Positions 17,084 through 26,041 of a DNA stretch of 64,000 nucleotides are shown piece after piece. This DNA comes from Candidatus Leptovillus affinis (GTDB lineage: Bacteria > Chloroflexota > Anaerolineae > Promineifilales > Promineifilaceae), in contig JADIYP010000005.1 in NCBI GenBank assembly GCA_016705235.1, positions 124,001-188,000 on the forward strand, read 5' to 3'. The notes under the pieces are model-generated. The model searched no databases. It was given only the letters and a program-made list of their open reading frames with translations, and was not told the origin of the DNA. How positions within the stretch are numbered: position 1 is the first letter of the stretch; every line of letters begins with the position of its first letter. Both the position numbers and the translations under genes were made by a program.

Positions 17084-17857
17084 ATGAAACTGGCAATCAG
17101 CGGCAAAGGGGGCGTGGGCAAAACGACGCTAACGGCGCTTCTGGCGCAGGCGTTGGCCGATCAGGGACGGCAGGTATTGGCCGTAGACGCCGATCCGTCG
17201 CCCTGTCTGGCAGGGGCGTTGGGCTTCCCGGATGAACTGCGCGCCCAACTGCGCCCCATCTCAGAAATGGACGCCCTGATCGAGGAACGCACGGGGGCAA
17301 AACCGGGCACAGTAGGCGGATTTTTTACGCTGAACCCCCGCGTTGACGACATCCCCGAACGATTTAGCGTCATCCATCGCGGCGTGCGGCTGTTGGAAAT
17401 GGGCGCGGTGGATATTGGCGGTTCGGGCTGCATTTGCCCGGAAAGCGCCATGCTCAAAACCCTGTTCACGCATCTGCTTTTCCGCCGGGATGACATTCTC
17501 ATTTTGGATATGTACGCTGGCGTAGAGCATCTGGGGCGGGCGACGGTGGATTTTGTCGATGCGCTGATCATCGTGGTGGAGCCGACGCGGCGAAGTCTGG
17601 GGACCGCTGCCCAGATCAAGAAATTGGCCGCCGACATTGGCCTGACGCGGCTGTGGCTGGTGGGCAATAAGATTCGCAACCAGGACGAGGCCGCATTTTT
17701 GCAGGAAAACACGCCGGGCGTGCCCATTTTAGGCCTGCTGCCGGCGGATTTAAGGGTGCAAGAGGCGGATCGGTTGGGCACGGCCGTTTACGACCATGTC
17801 CCCGCCTTGAAAGAACAAGCGGAAAAAATCGTCAATCAGCTAGAGGGCGGCGCTTAG
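17084..17857 (+). CDS. cooC: CooC-family nickel-insertion ATPase (first copy)
   Basis: A 257-residue MinD/ParA-type P-loop ATPase that serves maturation of CODH or acetyl-CoA synthase. The deviant Walker A is ISGKGGVGKTT (5-15). The CxC metal site of CooC-type proteins is C116-I-C118 (GSGCICPE), which lies at the dimer interface in the family. LAVDADPS is the Walker A-prime segment. It overlaps no neighbour, lies 3 bp after the DUF3786 gene, and is 24 bp before a second related gene. One of the pair probably serves CODH and the other ACS (AcsF-like); the sequence alone does not say which. Confidence 0.9.
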   Translation: MKLAISGKGGVGKTTLTALLAQALADQGRQVLAVDADPSPCLAGALGFPDELRAQLRPISEMDALIEERTGAKPGTVGGFFTLNPRVDDIPERFSVIHRGVRLLEMGAVDIGGSGCICPESAMLKTLFTHLLFRRDDILILDMYAGVEHLGRATVDFVDALIIVVEPTRRSLGTAAQIKKLAADIGLTRLWLVGNKIRNQDEAAFLQENTPGVPILGLLPADLRVQEADRLGTAVYDHVPALKEQAEKIVNQLEGGA

Positions 17858-17881
17858 CCGATCTCGGACCGTGAAAAAATT

Positions 17882-18673
17882 ATGACCACAACCATTGCCT
17901 TAGCCGGAAAAGGCGGCGTAGGAAAGACAACCATCGCCGCCATGATCATCAAATACCTCATCGAAACCCAGCCGGGCGCAGTCCTGGCCATCGACGCCGA
18001 CCCCAGCAGTAACCTGAACATGGTCCTAGGATTGGAATTAGACTGGACCGTCGGCGACATCCGCGAGGATTTGCTGGCGCAGGTCAAGCAGTCGCTTACC
18101 GCTGGCGGCGCGGCGATGGGAACCATTGGCGGCGGCGTCAGCAAGCAAGAATACCTCGATTATCAGGTTCGTTCAGCCCTGGCTGAAGGAGATCGCTTCG
18201 ACCTCATCGCCATGGGTCAGCCGGAAGGGCAGGGCTGCTACTGCGCCGTCAACCACAATTTGCGCCAGGTTATCGACGCCATCAGCAAAAATTACAGCTA
18301 CGTGGTCATCGACAACGAAGCGGGCATGGAACACCTCAGCCGCCGTACCACCCGCGATGTGCAGCACCTGTTCATTGTCTCGGACCCCACCCAGCGCGGG
18401 TTGGCGGCGGCCGAACGCATCGCCGCCTTCCGCCAAGAGCTGGACATTCATATCGCCCACACCGGCCTGATTTTGAATCGGCTGCGCGGCGATATGCATC
18501 CGGCGCTTCTAGCGCGTATCGACGAATTGGGGATTCCGCTGCTGGGGGTTGTGCCGGAGGACGAGGCCATGATGGCGTTGGAATTTAGCGGACGGCCGTT
18601 AATCCAATTAAGCAGCGACTCGCCGGTTTATCAGGCCGTGGCGGGCATCGTTGGCCAAAGCCTGACGCGTTAG
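17882..18673 (+). CDS. CooC/AcsF-family nickel-insertion ATPase (second copy)
   Basis: A 263-residue paralogue with LAGKGGVGKTT (7-17), LAIDADPSSN and the metal-binding C119-Y-C121 (GQGCYCAVN). The segment YVVIDNEAGMEHLSRRTT is the Walker B region. It is the last gene of the CODH/ACS operon before a strong terminator. Having two of these maturation ATPases fits a cluster with two nickel enzymes. Confidence 0.9.
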   Translation: MTTTIALAGKGGVGKTTIAAMIIKYLIETQPGAVLAIDADPSSNLNMVLGLELDWTVGDIREDLLAQVKQSLTAGGAAMGTIGGGVSKQEYLDYQVRSALAEGDRFDLIAMGQPEGQGCYCAVNHNLRQVIDAISKNYSYVVIDNEAGMEHLSRRTTRDVQHLFIVSDPTQRGLAAAERIAAFRQELDIHIAHTGLILNRLRGDMHPALLARIDELGIPLLGVVPEDEAMMALEFSGRPLIQLSSDSPVYQAVAGIVGQSLTR

Positions 18674-18713
18674 TTGGCAGCCCATTTCGATTTACAAATG
18701 GATGTGAAGTGCT

Positions 18714-18778
18714 CAAAACCCTAAGGGTTTGTTTCAATTCTGTAAATGATACTGATTCGGCAAACCCTTAGGGTTTTT
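18714..18778 (+). terminator. Strong terminator closing the CODH/ACS operon
   Basis: CAAAACCCTAAGGGTTT (18714-18730) and AAACCCTTAGGGTTTT pair perfectly over 17 bp with a 29-base loop and end in a T-run. Each arm is also itself close to palindromic. Located 40 bp after the last CooC-type gene. Confidence 0.75.
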
Positions 18779-18814
18779 ATAAACCGATTGATTCGCAATA
18801 TTTTTGGAGGCATG

Positions 18815-19138
18815 ATGCTTGTTGTCCTTGTGTTTGTGCATGTGAAAGAAGACAAAATAGACGATTTTAAGGCTGCCAGCCTGGACAATGCCCGCAACAG
18901 CGTGCAAGAATCCGGGATTGCTCGTTTCGATGTGATTCAGCAGCAAGACGACCCGGCGCGTTTTGTGTTGGTGGAGGTGTACCGCACGGCCGTTGCTCCC
19001 GCCCAGCATAAAGAAACCGACCATTACGCCCGCTGGCGCGATACCGTCAACGACATGATGGCCGAACCGCGTTACGCCATCAAATACGACAACATCTTCC
19101 CCAATGACAATGGCTGGGACTCCGACTATGAATTTTGA
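18815..19138 (+). CDS. Antibiotic biosynthesis monooxygenase (ABM) domain protein
   Basis: A 107-residue ferredoxin-like dimeric alpha-beta barrel: VLVFVHVKEDKIDDFKAAS, SGIARFDVIQQQDDPARFVLVEVYRT and the usual KETDHYARWRDTV. Members include quinol monooxygenases and LsrG-type isomerases. GGAGG lies 4 bases before the ATG at 18815; an ATG at 18812 is less well spaced. Its last 11 bases overlap the start of the alcohol dehydrogenase gene, so the two are translationally coupled. Confidence 0.85.
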   Translation: MLVVLVFVHVKEDKIDDFKAASLDNARNSVQESGIARFDVIQQQDDPARFVLVEVYRTAVAPAQHKETDHYARWRDTVNDMMAEPRYAIKYDNIFPNDNGWDSDYEF

Positions 19139-20282
19139 GTTTGCTACCTCAGGACGAATTATCTTTGGCGCGGGGACGGTGGCGCAGGCCGGACCGGCGG
19201 CGGCCCAGATGGGCGCACGGGCGTTGGTGGCTGTGGGCGCGCCGGACGAGGTAACGGCCGTTCTCTTCGACACTCTTGCCCAACACAACATCGCCGTCAC
19301 CCGCTTCGCCGTGTCTGACGAGCCGACCATTCAGACGATTGCCGCCGGTGTTTCCCTGGCGCGTCAGACTGGCTGTCAGTTGGTGATTGGGCTGGGCGGC
19401 GGCAGCGCCATCGACACGGGCAAGGCGATTGCCGCCCTGCTGACCAACGGCGGCGAGCCGCTGGATTATCTGGAGGTGATAGGGCGGGGACGGCCGTTAA
19501 CCCAACCTTCCGCCCCCATGATAGCCATCCCCACCACGGCCGGAACCGGCGCTGAGGTTACGCGCAATGCGGTTTTGGCCTCGCCAAAGCACCGCGTGAA
19601 GGCCAGCCTGCGCAGCCCCCACATGCTGCCAACCCTGGCTATCGTTGACCCGGAACTGACCTACGCCCTGCCGCCCGATGTAACGATTAGCACCGGTCTG
19701 GATGCGCTGACCCAGGTGTTGGAGCCATTTGTCAGCAACAAGGCCAATCCGGTAACGGACGCTTTGTGCCGTGATGGGTTGGCGCGTGGGGCGCGCTCAT
19801 TGCGACCGGTGGTGCGAAACGGCCGTGACACGGCCGCGCGTGAGGATATGGCTCTCACCAGTCTATTTGGCGGGTTAGCCCTGGCGAATGCCAAGTTAGG
19901 CGCAGTGCATGGGTTTGCCGGCGTGTTGGGCGGCATGTACCACGCGCCGCACGGCATTATTTGCGCCCGCCTGCTGCCGCATGTGATGGCCGCCAACGTG
20001 CGCGCCCTGCTCGCTCGCGCCCCAGAGCACCCCGCCCTGGCCCGTTATGACGAAGTGGCCCAGATTCTTACCGGGCGGCCAACGGCTACGGCGGCCAATG
20101 GCGTGGCCTGGATCGAAGCTTTGTGCGCCGACCTCGCCGTGCCGCCGCTGTGTGATTTTGGTCTCGAAGAAGATGCTTTTGCCGCAGTGGTGGCTCAATC
20201 CCAACAGGCCAGCAGCATGAAGGGCAATCCGATTCCCCTTACCAACGCCGAACTAACCGAAATTTTGGAGATGGCGATTTAA
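19128..20282 (+). CDS. Iron-containing alcohol dehydrogenase family protein
   Basis: A 384-residue group III (iron-type) dehydrogenase, related to 1,3-propanediol/lactaldehyde dehydrogenases and maleylacetate reductases. The NAD(P)-binding segment is VIGLGGGSAIDTGKA, followed by IPTTAGTGAEVT. The metal ligands lie in TGLDALTQ and in the histidine-rich VHGFAGVLGGMYHAPHG. The ATG at 19128 lies inside the end of the ABM-domain gene. The exact substrate is not readable. The ABM partner suggests a small aldehyde or keto-sugar pathway. Confidence 0.9.
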   Translation: MNFEFATSGRIIFGAGTVAQAGPAAAQMGARALVAVGAPDEVTAVLFDTLAQHNIAVTRFAVSDEPTIQTIAAGVSLARQTGCQLVIGLGGGSAIDTGKAIAALLTNGGEPLDYLEVIGRGRPLTQPSAPMIAIPTTAGTGAEVTRNAVLASPKHRVKASLRSPHMLPTLAIVDPELTYALPPDVTISTGLDALTQVLEPFVSNKANPVTDALCRDGLARGARSLRPVVRNGRDTAAREDMALTSLFGGLALANAKLGAVHGFAGVLGGMYHAPHGIICARLLPHVMAANVRALLARAPEHPALARYDEVAQILTGRPTATAANGVAWIEALCADLAVPPLCDFGLEEDAFAAVVAQSQQASSMKGNPIPLTNAELTEILEMAI

Positions 20283-20393
20283 CCATCGCTAAAAAGCACT
20301 GTCGCTGGTGACGGGGCCTCACGGCGTGGCGTCAGCCCAGCAGATGAGGGTGTGGTTCGCGTTCCTAAGCCACTGTTTTTTTGCGCCTATTTG

Positions 20394-21662
20394 TTACTCG
20401 TTTTGTTTTGAGGCATCGAACACAACCTGATCATGCCACCAGAGCCGTTCAAAGAAAGATCGCGCCAATTCGCCCCGCGATTTTTTCGGCGACGATGTTT
20501 CCGTTTTAGCCACAATTTCAGCCAGGCTGCGTTTCCCATCAATTGCCTCAAACAACCGCTTTTCCGCTGCGGTTATCGGCAAATATAAATCTGTGTAGGT
20601 GTGCGTCTGGTTAATGAGAACGGCCGTTGCCCCCTGCGGCACTCTCTCTTCTACACAGATTGTGTCGGCCAGGCGAATGGGCACATAACTCAACCAGTCG
20701 TCACCTGTGAAATGGATCACCTGCGGACTGGGCGTATCTGCGCGGTAAACAACGGCGCTGTGGCGCACCATCGTCCCGCGAAAAAGCTCAACGGCGGCAT
20801 ATTGTTCGGCCGGCGGCAGCGTGGCCAGCCGGGTCGCCTGCGGAATGTTGGCGATAACGCCGCACTGCGGTGCGTAGGGCGCTTGTTTTACCCAACGCCC
20901 AAAAGTCAGCCCGCCTTCCTGAATAAAATCGAAGAATTGGGGCACGGAATAGGCTCGATCCTGCGGGTGCAGCAGCGCGTCGGCCAGCGCCGCTGCGTGC
21001 CGAAAGTCCGGGGCCTGGCGTAACAGATTTTCCAGCGGATGACCAGGGGGTAAAGCGCTTAGAGCCGCAATGAGTTCGCGAATGGTCTCATCGGTTGCCG
21101 GGAGGTTGAGCCGGCGGCAGAACTCTTGCAGCATGTAAATACCGGTACGGCCGTAAGGCGCATACACCATCACATGCATCGCGCCATCAGGTTTGAGCGC
21201 CTCGCGCAGCGCCTTAAGTCCGGCAACCGGATCCGCTAGATGATGCAGCACGCCGGTGCAGACGATCTGGTCGAAGCTTGTCGCCAACTCATGGACGCGC
21301 TCAAGGGGAAGTTGATAGACCTCAAGGTTTTCCAGGTCATATTTTCGTTTTAGAGTCTGGGTGTGGCGCACACTGGTGGCGCTAAAGTCAACGCCAATCA
21401 CCCGCGCCTTTGGCCAGCGCAAGGCATGTTTGGCTGCCTGCGAAGTGCCACAACCGGCGATCAGGATAGTATGGTCTTCGCGGTAGCTTTTTGCCGGCCA
21501 AAACAGGTGATAGTCGGCGCGACGCTTTTGCGCATCCTGCCAGAGCTGGCGATATTTTTCGAGGCTCTCCACCGGCCGGGGATACGGATACCGCTCGTAA
21601 AAGTTCTGGACTTCGCCGTCTGCCCCGCCTGATTTTGCAGCATGGTTTTCTTGTTGGCTCAT
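20394..21662 (-). CDS. Class I SAM-dependent methyltransferase with C-terminal PqqD-like helix domain
   Basis: A 422-residue protein. The N-terminal YERYPYPRP motif is followed by the SAM-binding site ILIAGCGTSQAAKHA, GVDFSATSV and CTGVLHHLADP, which define a Rossmann methyltransferase. The C-terminal segment TAAEKRLFEAIDGKRSLAEIV is a PqqD-like or winged-helix module. Substrate unknown. The frame is open to a TTG at 21734, but the ATG at 21662 gives a more typical start; no clear ribosome site supports either. It stands alone, convergent with the alcohol dehydrogenase gene. Nothing else is seen in the 111-bp gap. Confidence 0.8.
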   Translation of the reverse strand: MSQQENHAAKSGGADGEVQNFYERYPYPRPVESLEKYRQLWQDAQKRRADYHLFWPAKSYREDHTILIAGCGTSQAAKHALRWPKARVIGVDFSATSVRHTQTLKRKYDLENLEVYQLPLERVHELATSFDQIVCTGVLHHLADPVAGLKALREALKPDGAMHVMVYAPYGRTGIYMLQEFCRRLNLPATDETIRELIAALSALPPGHPLENLLRQAPDFRHAAALADALLHPQDRAYSVPQFFDFIQEGGLTFGRWVKQAPYAPQCGVIANIPQATRLATLPPAEQYAAVELFRGTMVRHSAVVYRADTPSPQVIHFTGDDWLSYVPIRLADTICVEERVPQGATAVLINQTHTYTDLYLPITAAEKRLFEAIDGKRSLAEIVAKTETSSPKKSRGELARSFFERLWWHDQVVFDASKQNE

Positions 21663-21768
21663 CGTTAATAACCGGACTGGCCCGTTGATTTGTTTCAGCG
21701 ATCTTGCCCGGTAGACTTGCTGCCTGGCGGGCAAGAGGTGGGTGCTAAGGAACGAGTATAAAATTACG

Positions 21769-21888
21769 GTTCTTTAGGAACTCAGGGGGTTGACAGCCCC
21801 TGATGCGTGATGCGTGATGCGTGACCAGAGAGGTTTCACGCATCACGTATCACGCATCAGACCAAACCCCATGAAATCCCAAAGACCC
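21769..21888 (+). repeat. MITE-like element, type A, copy 1
   Basis: Ends GGTTCTTTAGGAACTCAGG and GAAATCCCAAAGACCC are imperfect inverted repeats. The interior is a long hairpin of TGATGCGTGATGCGTGA paired with TCACGCATCACG. Almost identical copies lie at 40453-40573 and, inverted, at 26722-26835. Confidence 0.8.
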
Positions 21889-22010
21889 AAAATTACTTAA
21901 GCGTTTCAGTTCAAAGAATATCGGCCACAGGATTCTTTCCCACAGATGAAACACATTATACGTATTCTCCCCTTAACTCCCAAAACCAAGGCATGGCTTA
22001 ACCATTCCGG

Positions 22011-22019
22011 TGGTATAAT
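22011..22019 (+). promoter_or_regulatory. Candidate extended -10 promoter for the alpha/beta hydrolase gene
   Basis: TGGTATAAT matches an extended -10 box (TGnTATAAT). No good -35 is seen. It lies about 170 bp before the hydrolase start in the 527-bp gap 21663-22189, which otherwise holds the type A repeat. Confidence 0.4.
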
Positions 22020-22189
22020 TGCGCCTTAGAAAATAGTACTCTGGTAACAGGACTTCTCATCCTCCACCTTGATCTGATAGTGTCGGGTTGTCGGGGAAAT
22101 TGTGATAAACGGCTGGAGTGACTATGCAGACCTTACGGGTTTACTGGCGCGAAATCCCGTCGCTGAATGGCAAATAAACGAGGAACATG

Positions 22190-23164
22190 ATGGTGAAAAA
22201 GGTATTAAAAATCATTGGTATTGCTCTGGCTGTTTTGTTGGGCATCTTTCTGGTAGTGGGGCTGATTCCGGTTTCTGTCCCTGACCTTCCTTCATCTCCA
22301 AATCCGGCAGCCAGTTATGATGAGGCGATAGCTCGGTTTGAAACGGCCGTTGCCGCCGAACAAGGCATTTTGATGAGTCCCAAATCGGCGTCGGTGCTGA
22401 TGACGCACGGCCAGCCGGCCGAAAAGGTGTATGTATTGATTCATGGCTGGACCAATTCGCCTTTCCAATGGGTCGATTTTGGGCAACTGCTTTACGATCG
22501 CGGTTACAACGTCCTGATTTTGCGCATGCCTTATCATGGCCTGGCAAGCGGGTCGGTTGGTGAACTGCGCTATGCCACGCCTGAAATCATGCGCGATTAC
22601 GCCGACGACGCCATCGACATTGCCGCCGGATTGGGAGATGAAGTAGACGTTGTTGGCCTGTCTGTGGGCGGGTCGGTTGCTTCGTGGATCGCGCAGAATC
22701 GGCCGGATGTGACCCGCGTCATGTCCATCTCGCCTATGTATGGCATTGGCCGGCTGCCAAAATTTGTGGATTACCTTCTGCTTAATTTTGCTTCCAGAGC
22801 GCCGAATATGAGTTTGACGGCTCCATCGGAGCCGCAGCGGGAGCATGTATACCGCGGGCAGTCCACAAAGGGCGTGGCCAATGCCATGCTGTTTGGGAAA
22901 TCGCTTTTTGAACAGGCGGCGGCCGGGGGAACGGCCGTTTCCAATATCATCGTCATCACCAACGACAACGATACGACCGTCAATAACAGGCGCACAGATG
23001 AATTGACCGACCTTTGGCAGGCGGCCGGCGCGGCGCCGGTGCGTTTTGTGTTTGCCAAAGAATTAGGCTACCCGCACAACTCCATCGACCGAACCTCTAA
23101 CCCGCAGGCAGACGCAGTTTATGCCACGATGCTAGAACTGCTGGGCGAGGCGCCTCAGGAATAA
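22190..23164 (+). CDS. Membrane-anchored alpha/beta hydrolase
   Basis: A 324-residue protein with an N-terminal hydrophobic segment (about residues 5-25, ALAVLLGIFLVVGLIPV) that is a signal anchor, then an alpha/beta-hydrolase domain. The oxyanion region is VLIHGWTNSP, the nucleophile elbow is GLSVGGS, and the catalytic histidine is probably in GYPHNSID near the C terminus. It resembles monoacylglycerol lipase or carboxylesterase. It is expected to act outside the membrane. The second of two adjacent ATG codons is better spaced from AGGA. Confidence 0.85.
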   Translation: MVKKVLKIIGIALAVLLGIFLVVGLIPVSVPDLPSSPNPAASYDEAIARFETAVAAEQGILMSPKSASVLMTHGQPAEKVYVLIHGWTNSPFQWVDFGQLLYDRGYNVLILRMPYHGLASGSVGELRYATPEIMRDYADDAIDIAAGLGDEVDVVGLSVGGSVASWIAQNRPDVTRVMSISPMYGIGRLPKFVDYLLLNFASRAPNMSLTAPSEPQREHVYRGQSTKGVANAMLFGKSLFEQAAAGGTAVSNIIVITNDNDTTVNNRRTDELTDLWQAAGAAPVRFVFAKELGYPHNSIDRTSNPQADAVYATMLELLGEAPQE

Positions 23165-23239
23165 CAAGATAGGGCATGGGCAGATTCGGAATTTTTTGTC
23201 CAGATTAGCCGCGACGCCACGCCGCGACGCCCCGCAGGG

Positions 23240-23262
23240 AAGGGGGGCAATGCCCCTTTTTT
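23240..23262 (+). terminator. Rho-independent terminator after the hydrolase
   Basis: AAGGGG and CCCCTT with a 7-base loop, followed by a run of six T. It lies 75 bp after the hydrolase stop, though the next gene on the same strand starts 30 bp later. Confidence 0.6.
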
Positions 23263-23290
23263 CTTGCGTTCCCTGGGCAGTTGACTGCGA

Positions 23291-24478
23291 ATGAACACTT
23301 TCCTAAAACACCACACGCGCGGCGTCCTGATCTTGCTGGCGCTGGCCCTTGGCGTCGCGTTCTGGGCGCTTTTTTTGCGCAACCAGGCCCCAGGCGAGGC
23401 TGCCCACACAGGTGATCTGGATTATGGGCTGGTCTGGTTTGGGGTTGACGGCCGTTCCCAAAAAGCCGTTCCCGGTCAGCCAAACTCCTACTACAATCCT
23501 CGCCAGCCAACCATCATCTATGTTCACGGCTGGCTGCCGAATCAGGTAGCCACGCCGCCCACGTTCATGCTGGAGCTAACCGATGAACCACGCGGCATCA
23601 GCTACCATCTGGATTTGGCCGCCGCCTGGGTTGAAGCGGGCTGGAATGTGGGCATCTTTTACTGGCATCCCTTCGCCGATGAAGACCTTGTCTGGGTGGC
23701 CGAAGACAAAATCTGGACGGCCGACCAGGACGCCGCGATGCGTTATCGGGATGCGGCCGGCAATTACCACACCGAAGGGATGCCCACCGTCAGCGCCGCG
23801 AGGCTTTTTTACGACGCCTATGTAGACGCGCTGCGCGATTATTCCGGCCCCGAAATTAGACTGGCCGGACATTCACTGGGCAACCAGATGGCTGTGCGCC
23901 TGGCTTCCCAACTGGTCGATGGCATCGAAGCCGGCGAAATCTCCCCCAATTTGCTGCCATCCCGGCTGGCGCTACTCGATCCCTTCTGGTCCCCATTTCC
24001 CAAATCGTATCTGGATGGTCAGGAAACAGGCACAGTGGTCCGGCAGGAAATTGAGCAAAAATTATTGCCGCGTAACGTCATCGTGGAGTGGTACCATGCC
24101 TCATTGCTGACCGCCGAAACGCTGCGCGGCGACGATATTCCCCGGTTTCAAGCCCAGGTTGTCTTTGCTGAATTGGCGCCAGAATTTTGCCCCCCTCTCG
24201 ACCAGGTGTGCCGCCACGATGCGGCCTGGCAGGTGTACTTTCTGTCTTATGGCTCGCCCCCGCCCCGCGAATGTGCGCCGGATGAGTTGGCGGCCACCTG
24301 TTTGCCCACGGGCGAGCAAGGCCCCATGGCCAGCACGGCCAACGAGCGGTTGGCAGAGATGATGGGCCAGCCTTTTTATTGGGTTCAGGATGTGGGGCCA
24401 GAGGGGGAAGACGGCCGTTCAACGCCACAAACGGACGATGACTGGTTTCACCGCCTGCCTTTTAACCAGGGAGAATAG
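23291..24478 (+). CDS. Secreted or membrane-anchored lipase-like alpha/beta hydrolase
   Basis: A 395-residue protein with an N-terminal membrane segment (LILLALALGVAFWALFL) and a lipase-type alpha/beta-hydrolase core. TIIYVHGWLPN carries the oxyanion-hole region, LAGHSLGNQMAV the nucleophile serine, and LALLDPFW the probable acid strand. The N-terminal segment and several cysteines in the C-terminal third suggest an exported, disulfide-containing enzyme. Substrate unknown. It is not related closely enough to the preceding hydrolase to call a tandem duplicate. Confidence 0.82.
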   Translation: MNTFLKHHTRGVLILLALALGVAFWALFLRNQAPGEAAHTGDLDYGLVWFGVDGRSQKAVPGQPNSYYNPRQPTIIYVHGWLPNQVATPPTFMLELTDEPRGISYHLDLAAAWVEAGWNVGIFYWHPFADEDLVWVAEDKIWTADQDAAMRYRDAAGNYHTEGMPTVSAARLFYDAYVDALRDYSGPEIRLAGHSLGNQMAVRLASQLVDGIEAGEISPNLLPSRLALLDPFWSPFPKSYLDGQETGTVVRQEIEQKLLPRNVIVEWYHASLLTAETLRGDDIPRFQAQVVFAELAPEFCPPLDQVCRHDAAWQVYFLSYGSPPPRECAPDELAATCLPTGEQGPMASTANERLAEMMGQPFYWVQDVGPEGEDGRSTPQTDDDWFHRLPFNQGE

Positions 24479-24500
24479 CTTGCGGAATGCGGCCTCAAGG

Positions 24501-24761
24501 TTACATAGGGTGTTGGCGCCATAAGCGTGCGAGCAGCGCCAGCCAAAGCGCCGCTATCAAGAAGCCACCCAGCCAAACGATGGGCGAGACGAGGTGGAAA
24601 AGCACGTTGCCCACAACCCATACCGCCTGGCCGATTGGACTTTGCCAAACGAACAGGTTGGCGCCCACAATAAGGATGAGGGCCAGCGCGGCTAAAAAAT
24701 TAACCAGGATGGGGGTGGAGAACGGCCGTTTCTCGGCCGCCTCGGTGGCAAATAATTTCAT
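24501..24761 (-). CDS. Small two-helix membrane protein
   Basis: An 86-residue protein with two predicted membrane helices (about residues 18-40 and 48-78) and a basic C terminus. I do not recognise the family. The ATG at 24761 has GGGAGGGAAG upstream on the minus strand. It lies 20 bp after the receiver-domain gene and probably shares its transcript. Confidence 0.6.
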   Translation of the reverse strand: MKLFATEAAEKRPFSTPILVNFLAALALILIVGANLFVWQSPIGQAVWVVGNVLFHLVSPIVWLGGFLIAALWLALLARLWRQHPM

Positions 24762-24781
24762 GATCTTCCCTCCCTTATCGG

Positions 24782-25138
24782 TCATTCTAAACTTCTGATA
24801 ACGGCTAACACTTTTTCCGGGGTAACGCTCTTACTCAAAAAAGCGTGCGCGCCCGCGTTGATTACCTGTTGTTCCACTTCTGGGTGGCTGCTCATGGCGA
24901 TGATTTTGAGCGACGGCCGTTCGTATTTCAGCAGCCGCAGCAGTTGCGCGGTAGGTAGTCCTGGCAGCTCCCAATCGAGCAGTAGTAAGTCAGGTTCCTT
25001 TTCTGCCACTGCCAGCAGCAAGCCGGTCGCATCGGCCGTTTCGCCAGAGACCACAAAATCAGATTCTTGCTCCAGCAACAAGCGTAAGGCTGAACGAATT
25101 TTCATCTGATCGTCGGCTAGCAATACCCGCGTGTTCAT
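24782..25138 (-). CDS. Single-domain response regulator (CheY-like)
   Basis: A 118-residue receiver domain with no output domain: acidic pair D9-D10, phosphoacceptor D55 (LLLLDWELPG), S82/S83 and K103 (FLSKS). No kinase gene is adjacent; the nearest is at 29517-31583. GAGGTGA lies upstream of the ATG at 25138. The frame runs further up to 25333 without support. It may act in a phosphorelay or by protein contact. Confidence 0.85.
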   Translation of the reverse strand: MNTRVLLADDQMKIRSALRLLLEQESDFVVSGETADATGLLLAVAEKEPDLLLLDWELPGLPTAQLLRLLKYERPSLKIIAMSSHPEVEQQVINAGAHAFLSKSVTPEKVLAVIRSLE

Positions 25139-25244
25139 CTCTGTTATCACCTCAATGCCTGAACTATAAACCCGACGCCCCCCAGCCACATCAGGCAGTT
25201 GGCGAGCGTTTGCCCTGGTCAGATGGCCAGTCGCTTCAGGGACT

Positions 25245-25997
25245 TCAGGACACGGCCGGACTTGCCTCGGCTCTGCCAGCACGAAGCAGAAAAACGCCGT
25301 AAGCGCCAAAAAGAATGATGTAGGCAGCCGCAAACGCGAATTCGCGCACAGCTACCGGGCCGTCAGATCCCGCGCTGCCGGCCGCCAGGAATCCGGCAAA
25401 ATTTGTGAGAAAGTGCGCCAAAATCAGCGGCCAGATGGCTCCGGTGCGAATGACCAGCGCCGCGTAGGCAAAGCCGATGGCCGCCGCGTAGCCAACCTGC
25501 AATATAGCGTAGGTTGGACTGGAAATGGATAGGGCATTGAGCATATGCATTCCGCCAAACAACGCTGCCGAGAGCAGCGCTGCCCGCCAGATGCCGGTGG
25601 GCAGCAGCGCGCGCAAAATTAGGCCACGAAACAGTATTTCTTCTACAAAACCGGAGAGGACGGCCATCACAAAAAAGAGCATGATTTGTTTTGGGTCTGT
25701 TACGCTGAGGCCGTCGAGCAGGTTTCCAATTGCCGGCACAAATGGCAGCCAAAAGAGCCACAGCAGCCGTCGCTCATACGGCGCCCGAAATCCAACCTCT
25801 CGCCACCACCTGTTTTTGGTTAGCAAGATGGCGCATACGGCTGCAAGCCCACCAAAGGCGAGGATATACAGAGCGGCCGGTGGCAGCTCCAACAAAGCAA
25901 CAATGGCGCCTGCCGCCAAAAAAATGATGATGGCCGCCAGGAAGAGCAATACAGATGCCCCATAAGGATGACGTTCGGGAAATTGAGTTTGGTTCAT
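25245..25997 (-). CDS. CPBP-family intramembrane metalloprotease
   Basis: A 250-residue protein with about seven to eight hydrophobic helices and the CPBP (Abi) motifs: E119-E120 in FVEEILFRG, H151 in FGGMH and H196 in LILAHFLTN. These residues bind the metal and catalyse cleavage within the membrane in characterised members. Such proteins process prenylated or small membrane substrates, and in some Gram-positive bacteria give immunity to bacteriocins. The partner here is unknown. Confidence 0.9.
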   Translation of the reverse strand: MNQTQFPERHPYGASVLLFLAAIIIFLAAGAIVALLELPPAALYILAFGGLAAVCAILLTKNRWWREVGFRAPYERRLLWLFWLPFVPAIGNLLDGLSVTDPKQIMLFFVMAVLSGFVEEILFRGLILRALLPTGIWRAALLSAALFGGMHMLNALSISSPTYAILQVGYAAAIGFAYAALVIRTGAIWPLILAHFLTNFAGFLAAGSAGSDGPVAVREFAFAAAYIILFGAYGVFLLRAGRAEASPAVS

Positions 25998-26041
25998 GCT
26001 GACAAATCCTTTTATTGTTGGCTTGTAAATTTAATAATGAA

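Noticed and set aside
21769..21888. GGGTTGACA in type A and B element ends as an outward -35 promoter box
   Set aside because: No TATAAT-like box at 16-18 bp in the copies examined.
22102..22284. 60-codon frame overlapping the start of the alpha/beta hydrolase
   Set aside because: It runs out of frame through the hydrolase signal anchor and has no support.
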